Assembly (NCBI GenBank): GCA_030159075.1
Contig: BROG01000477.1
Location: 372,001 to 436,000 of the forward strand
Source of the DNA: Atrina japonica
Taxonomy: Eukaryota; Mollusca; Bivalvia; Pterioida; Pinnidae
Length of the DNA stretch: 64,000 nt
Reading direction: 5' to 3'
The translations under genes and the position numbers were made by a program. The notes beneath the pieces are model-generated. The model did no database searches. It was not told the DNA's origin and was given only the letters and a program-made list of their open reading frames with translations. This document shows positions 60,559-64,000 of the stretch, in pieces; positions within the stretch are counted from its first letter, which is position 1, and every line of letters starts with the position of its first letter.

Positions 60559-63227
60559 TTAAAGAACACGTTTTGCTCTCTTTGATAAAATTTCTGTTAT
60601 TTGTTGCAAGAGTTCCCCAGTTTCTTGAATATTGCTGGCGTCGAAATTCCTGGAACTTTCGTTTAAACTTGCCCCATGATTTATCAGGAACTCTGCCGCT
60701 GTGATGTTAAGGTGCTCCGATGCCACGCCTAAAGCTAACGACTTTTGTTCATTACTCCAATTATAATTCTTAAGTAGGTATGATAATAATTCTAGTCCGC
60801 CATCTTGTGAAGATTTAGATGCGATCGCTAAGGCTCGATCGCTGAACAGATTCTTACAGTGCAGGATACACTCTATGAGATCTATATCGAGTTTTGCACA
60901 AGCGATTTCCATAGCGTCATTAACCGTGGAATCGGACCAAGACATTTTTAACAAAGATATTACCGAAAGCACTGGTAAAGGCTTCGGGGACAGTGTGGCA
61001 AATATTAAACATTTGTCACTGAACTTTGCTCCAGCGGTGGCAAAGTATCTGACGATTTCAACATTACCTTTCATACAAGCTATGCTTGTGGAATCTTCAA
61101 TTTGTGTTTCGGTCCACTCACTTGCTTTATGTACGTATTCTATAAGATCAAAGCTGTCTTCAGCAGCACCTGCTGCAAAGAATAACGCCTTGTCACTGAA
61201 AGACGCATTTTCCTTTACAAGACAATACACTTTATCCAGTTTGCCTATTCTACAGGCAGAATCCAATGCTTCTGTCTTTTTGTCCTCTGACCAGCGTTTG
61301 TCAGATAAAAGATGCTGCAAAAGTTCATTGTTCGCATCTTCAGGACTAATTGCAATTAGTATTGCGTCATCAGGAATTGTAGTCTCATTCTTTTCTAGAA
61401 ATTTGACGATGTCAACATCCCCATTCTTACACGCAGAAGACATAATGGACATTCTTTCCGCTGGAGAAATTTCCTTGAATGTTTGAAGATTGTCGAGATA
61501 TTTTCTCACAAATTCGTCGATGTTCGGATCTGTGATTCCTCTATTTGTGAGAGGTGTCGGGCGTGGATCGTGGACTAAATTACTTACTAGTTCATATGAA
61601 CTTAACAAATCTCTATCACTCTGTTTCCTTTGTTCTTTTGTGTCATACCACATTGCAGATCTAGTCATCTCATTTTCTAACGCAAGATCGGAGGACAAAA
61701 TGTTCGCAGCTCCATATCGAAACAACATTTCGACAACTTCTGTGTTTCCGATTTGAACGGCTTTCCTTAAGGTTACTGAAAATTCTGTCTTTAACCACCT
61801 ACGAGAATGGAAAGTGTCAATTCCTGATTCCAGTAATTTAGCCAGAAATTGTGGATTTCTATAAGAAAAGAATATAAGGGAAGGCATATGTCCCTTAAAC
61901 TCTTCTTGTGATTCAGTAATTGATGTCACTGACTCTGAAACAGAATAAGTAGTTTGAAGAATGGTCTGAATTTGTGATTCTTCTGAAAGAAATTTGAAAA
62001 AATATTTCACAAATTCCGGTTCGTGTAAGATACTGAGGTTGATCGTTTCATCTGGCAATGGTATAAGATCTTTAGCTAGTCTATCACACAGTACATACAA
62101 GTGTTCATATTCTATAGACAGTTTCCTTTTCTTTGTTTCACCCACAACAAGAAATTCCAAATCTTTCAAGCTGCATTTCTTCAAGAGAAAATCTGGATGA
62201 AGTCTTCCAAATGAAATGAACATTGCTTCTCTGACGGAGGAATGCGAGAATTCGTATACTTTCAAAGGAGAGTTGTAATTAAGATATACGCCTAATAGTA
62301 CCTTGAGGCAGTTGAGGACAGTCTGGATATAATCATTTTCAATACCCAATAGAATCGCTAGCTGTCCAATTGTATTACTATGCTTTCGTTTGCTGGAAGG
62401 ATTCAAACTGCGAATATCCAGACAGCAGTCTTTGGAGTTCAAAAGAACAACTGCTAAGGTGAAATATTTGTTTCGCCCTGTATCATACAGATGCTTCAGA
62501 TTTCCCAACAACAGCTCAGTCGGCTGCCGAAAGAAATTTTCCCCTTGACAGAAAAAATCTTGCTTCGAGAAAAAAAGCCGACAGAGATATGGAAAGCCTA
62601 GTGGTGTCTTACTCTCGATTATTCGTTTGATCATGGACTCTCTTAGTGTGACAAGCCTTTTTGGTCCATCTTCACCTGGCTGAAAACAATAACGATCAAT
62701 CAGTTCTCGTTTTAGGCCCTCGGAGAGCTGGTAGGAACTGCATAGATCTACCATATGTTTATTGGCAAATATTGTTTCCTCACTGAAACTTTTTGATTTG
62801 ATGTATCTTAAACTTTCTTGTAAGATGTCCTTTCTGCTAGTTATAAGTACCCGTAATCTTGACTTTACTTTTTCATTTCTGGAAATACATGTCATAATGC
62901 CCTCAAAATATGGACGCCATAGTTCAAAGCGATTAACTTCAAAGTACGTAGAGCCAAATATGTCATCTATCATAACTATACAATCTCTTTTTGTCCCGAA
63001 AACCATCGTCCATTCTGACGGGCTGTTAATTTGGATAGGAGTTATGCCAAATCTTCGTTTGTAATGTTTCAGAATTTCTATTGCGAGCGACGTTTTTCCA
63101 TCTCCAGGCAATCCCACTACAACAGCCACCCGGTACTGATCGAGCCTTTCTAAGGCGCCATCTAGTGCCGGTGTTTCGACATAATACATATCTGTTGAAT
63201 GGGGATGGGTCAGCCATTTTGTTTGTG
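60559..63227 (-). CDS. nSTAND3-like NTPase with 59-residue ankyrin-type repeats, large exon
   Basis: The exon starts at a TTATACATTGCAG acceptor (phase 1) and codes 888 full residues to TAA 60559. Residues 10-140 form a P-loop NTPase: Walker A GLPGDGKTS (38-46), Walker B CIVMIDDIFG (82-91) and a sensor-type LRVLITSRKD (124-133), preceded by YYVETPAL, as in nSTAND3 domains. A helical middle region (about 170-480) precedes ankyrin-like helices (LRKAVQIGNTEVVEMLFRYGA). Residues 598-834 then hold four units of 59-60 residues. STAND NTPases oligomerise on sensing ligands in immunity or cell death; bivalves carry many. The partner or effector domain must lie in upstream exons beyond the window. The hydrophobic frame just before 63227 is intronic. 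Confidence 0.85.
60724..61434 (-). repeat. four tandem 59-residue coding repeats
   Basis: Each unit begins A-C-x2-G-x-[VL]-[DE]-x-V, has F-S-D-K-A-L at 20-25, a second helix pair and a Trp-Ser/Thr at 48-49 (for example FSDKALFFAAG, FSDKCLIFATL, FSDRALAIASK). The DNA is diverged but the spacing is 177 bases, except the fourth unit at 180. Confidence 0.85.
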
Positions 63228-63269
63228 CTGCAATGTATAACAGAAAAATACTTATGCATATATGAGCGA

Positions 63270-63935
63270 TGAAACACATACACAATGTTATAAGATATGT
63301 ACAAAGTCCCACTGAAACCCAACATACAATCATACATATACAATGTTATAACACAGGTACAACGTCCTACTGCTACAACACTACATGCGATCATACATAT
63401 ACAATGTTATAACACAGGTACAACGTCCTACTGCTACAATACTACATGCTATCATACATATACAATGTTATAACACAGGTACAACGTCCTACTGCTACAA
63501 CACTACATGCGATCATACATATACAATGTTATAACAAAGGTACAACGTCCTACTGCTACAACACTACATGCGATCATACATATACAATGTTATAACAAAG
63601 GTACAACGTCCTACTGCTACAACACTACATGCGATCATACATATACAATGTTATAACAAAGGTACAACGTCCTACTGCTACAACACTACATGCTATCATA
63701 CATATACAATGTTATAACAAAGGTACAACGTCCTGCTGCTACAACACTACATGCGATCATACATATACAATGTTATAACACAGGTACAACGTCCTACTGC
63801 TACAACACTACATGCGATCATACATATACAATGTTATAACACAGGTATAACGTCCCACTGGTGAAACTCTACATACGACCATACATATACAATGTTATAA
63901 TACAAGTACAACGTCACACTACTGAAACACTACTA
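63270..63935 (-). repeat. 61-bp minisatellite in the intron of the nSTAND3-type gene
   Basis: About ten units with GGTACAACGTCCTACTGCTA and CATACATATACAATGTTATA recur every 61 bases (for example at 63358, 63419 and 63480). The central copies are nearly identical; the outer ones decay. The array ends about 40 bases from the exon acceptor. Confidence 0.95.
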
Positions 63936-63959
63936 AACGATAATTATATATAAGGGCAA

Positions 63960-64000
63960 ACTATAGGTGTACCAAGGTAAAGTGGCACATCCGGGTAGAC
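63960..64000 (+). mobile_element. dispersed TIR element T, left end at window edge
   Basis: CTATAGGTGTACCAAGGTAAAGTGGCACATCCGGG matches the ends at 31700 and 41909. The element continues beyond the window. Confidence 0.75.

Noticed and set aside
63228..63333. N-terminal transmembrane segment of the STAND protein
   Set aside because: The hydrophobic frame lies upstream of a good 3' splice site and runs into minisatellite sequence, so it is read as intron.
63270..63935. CRISPR-like array of regular repeats
   Set aside because: The units are contiguous 61-bp tandem copies without unique spacers, in an intron of a eukaryotic gene. It is a minisatellite. The same holds for 54.8-55.8 kb.

Overview
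The window is AT-rich nuclear DNA of a multicellular animal, most likely a bivalve mollusc. The evidence is indirect: a Polinton/Maverick element, an APE-type non-LTR retrotransposon, tRNA-headed SINEs of the kind common in molluscs, long TA microsatellites, spliced genes for secreted Gly/Pro/Gln-rich proteins, and an nSTAND3-like NTPase with ankyrin-type repeats. The species cannot be fixed from the sequence.

Left third (1-16.7 kb). A short tandem array of a 156-bp satellite has been split twice by mobile elements. An APE-type non-LTR retrotransposon (791-7118, flanked by ACATATG) interrupts the first monomer. A 9.2-kb Polinton (7219-16419, flanked by GCTTAC) sits at the junction of the first and second monomers. 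Removing both insertions restores an exact 156-bp period. The Polinton keeps terminal inverted repeats filled with 55-57-bp minisatellite units, a broken protein-primed DNA polymerase B, an integrase, a membrane-active-type protein that is still open, capsid-type genes and a packaging ATPase. Most are frameshifted and no protease was seen.

Middle (16.7-60 kb). This is gene-poor and repeat-rich: (TA)n arrays, several families of palindromic or TIR-bearing non-autonomous elements, fold-back hairpins, SINEs, three Penelope-like reverse transcriptase fragments, LINE 3' ends and minisatellites. Two minus-strand genes are embedded here. Gene A (about 30.7-31.4 kb) and gene B (42.7-54 kb) encode secreted low-complexity proteins. 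Both have a leaderless 5' UTR exon (proposed for B), a 3' splice site at the ATG, a 20-residue start reading MR...SAQ, and a first coding exon that ends inside a glycine codon (phase 1). They look like related members of a secreted-matrix family, perhaps shell or other extracellular matrix; that function is inference.

Right end (60.5-64 kb). One large minus-strand exon encodes a STAND P-loop NTPase followed by a helical repeat domain with an unusual 59-residue period. The intron upstream holds a 61-bp minisatellite, and the first exons lie outside the window. The last 40 bases are the end of a dispersed element also found at 31.7 and 41.9-42.1 kb.

The genes do not form a pathway. The window is best read as a few host genes set in a dense, nested mobile-element landscape. 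All splice sites, boundaries and repeat families were called by eye.
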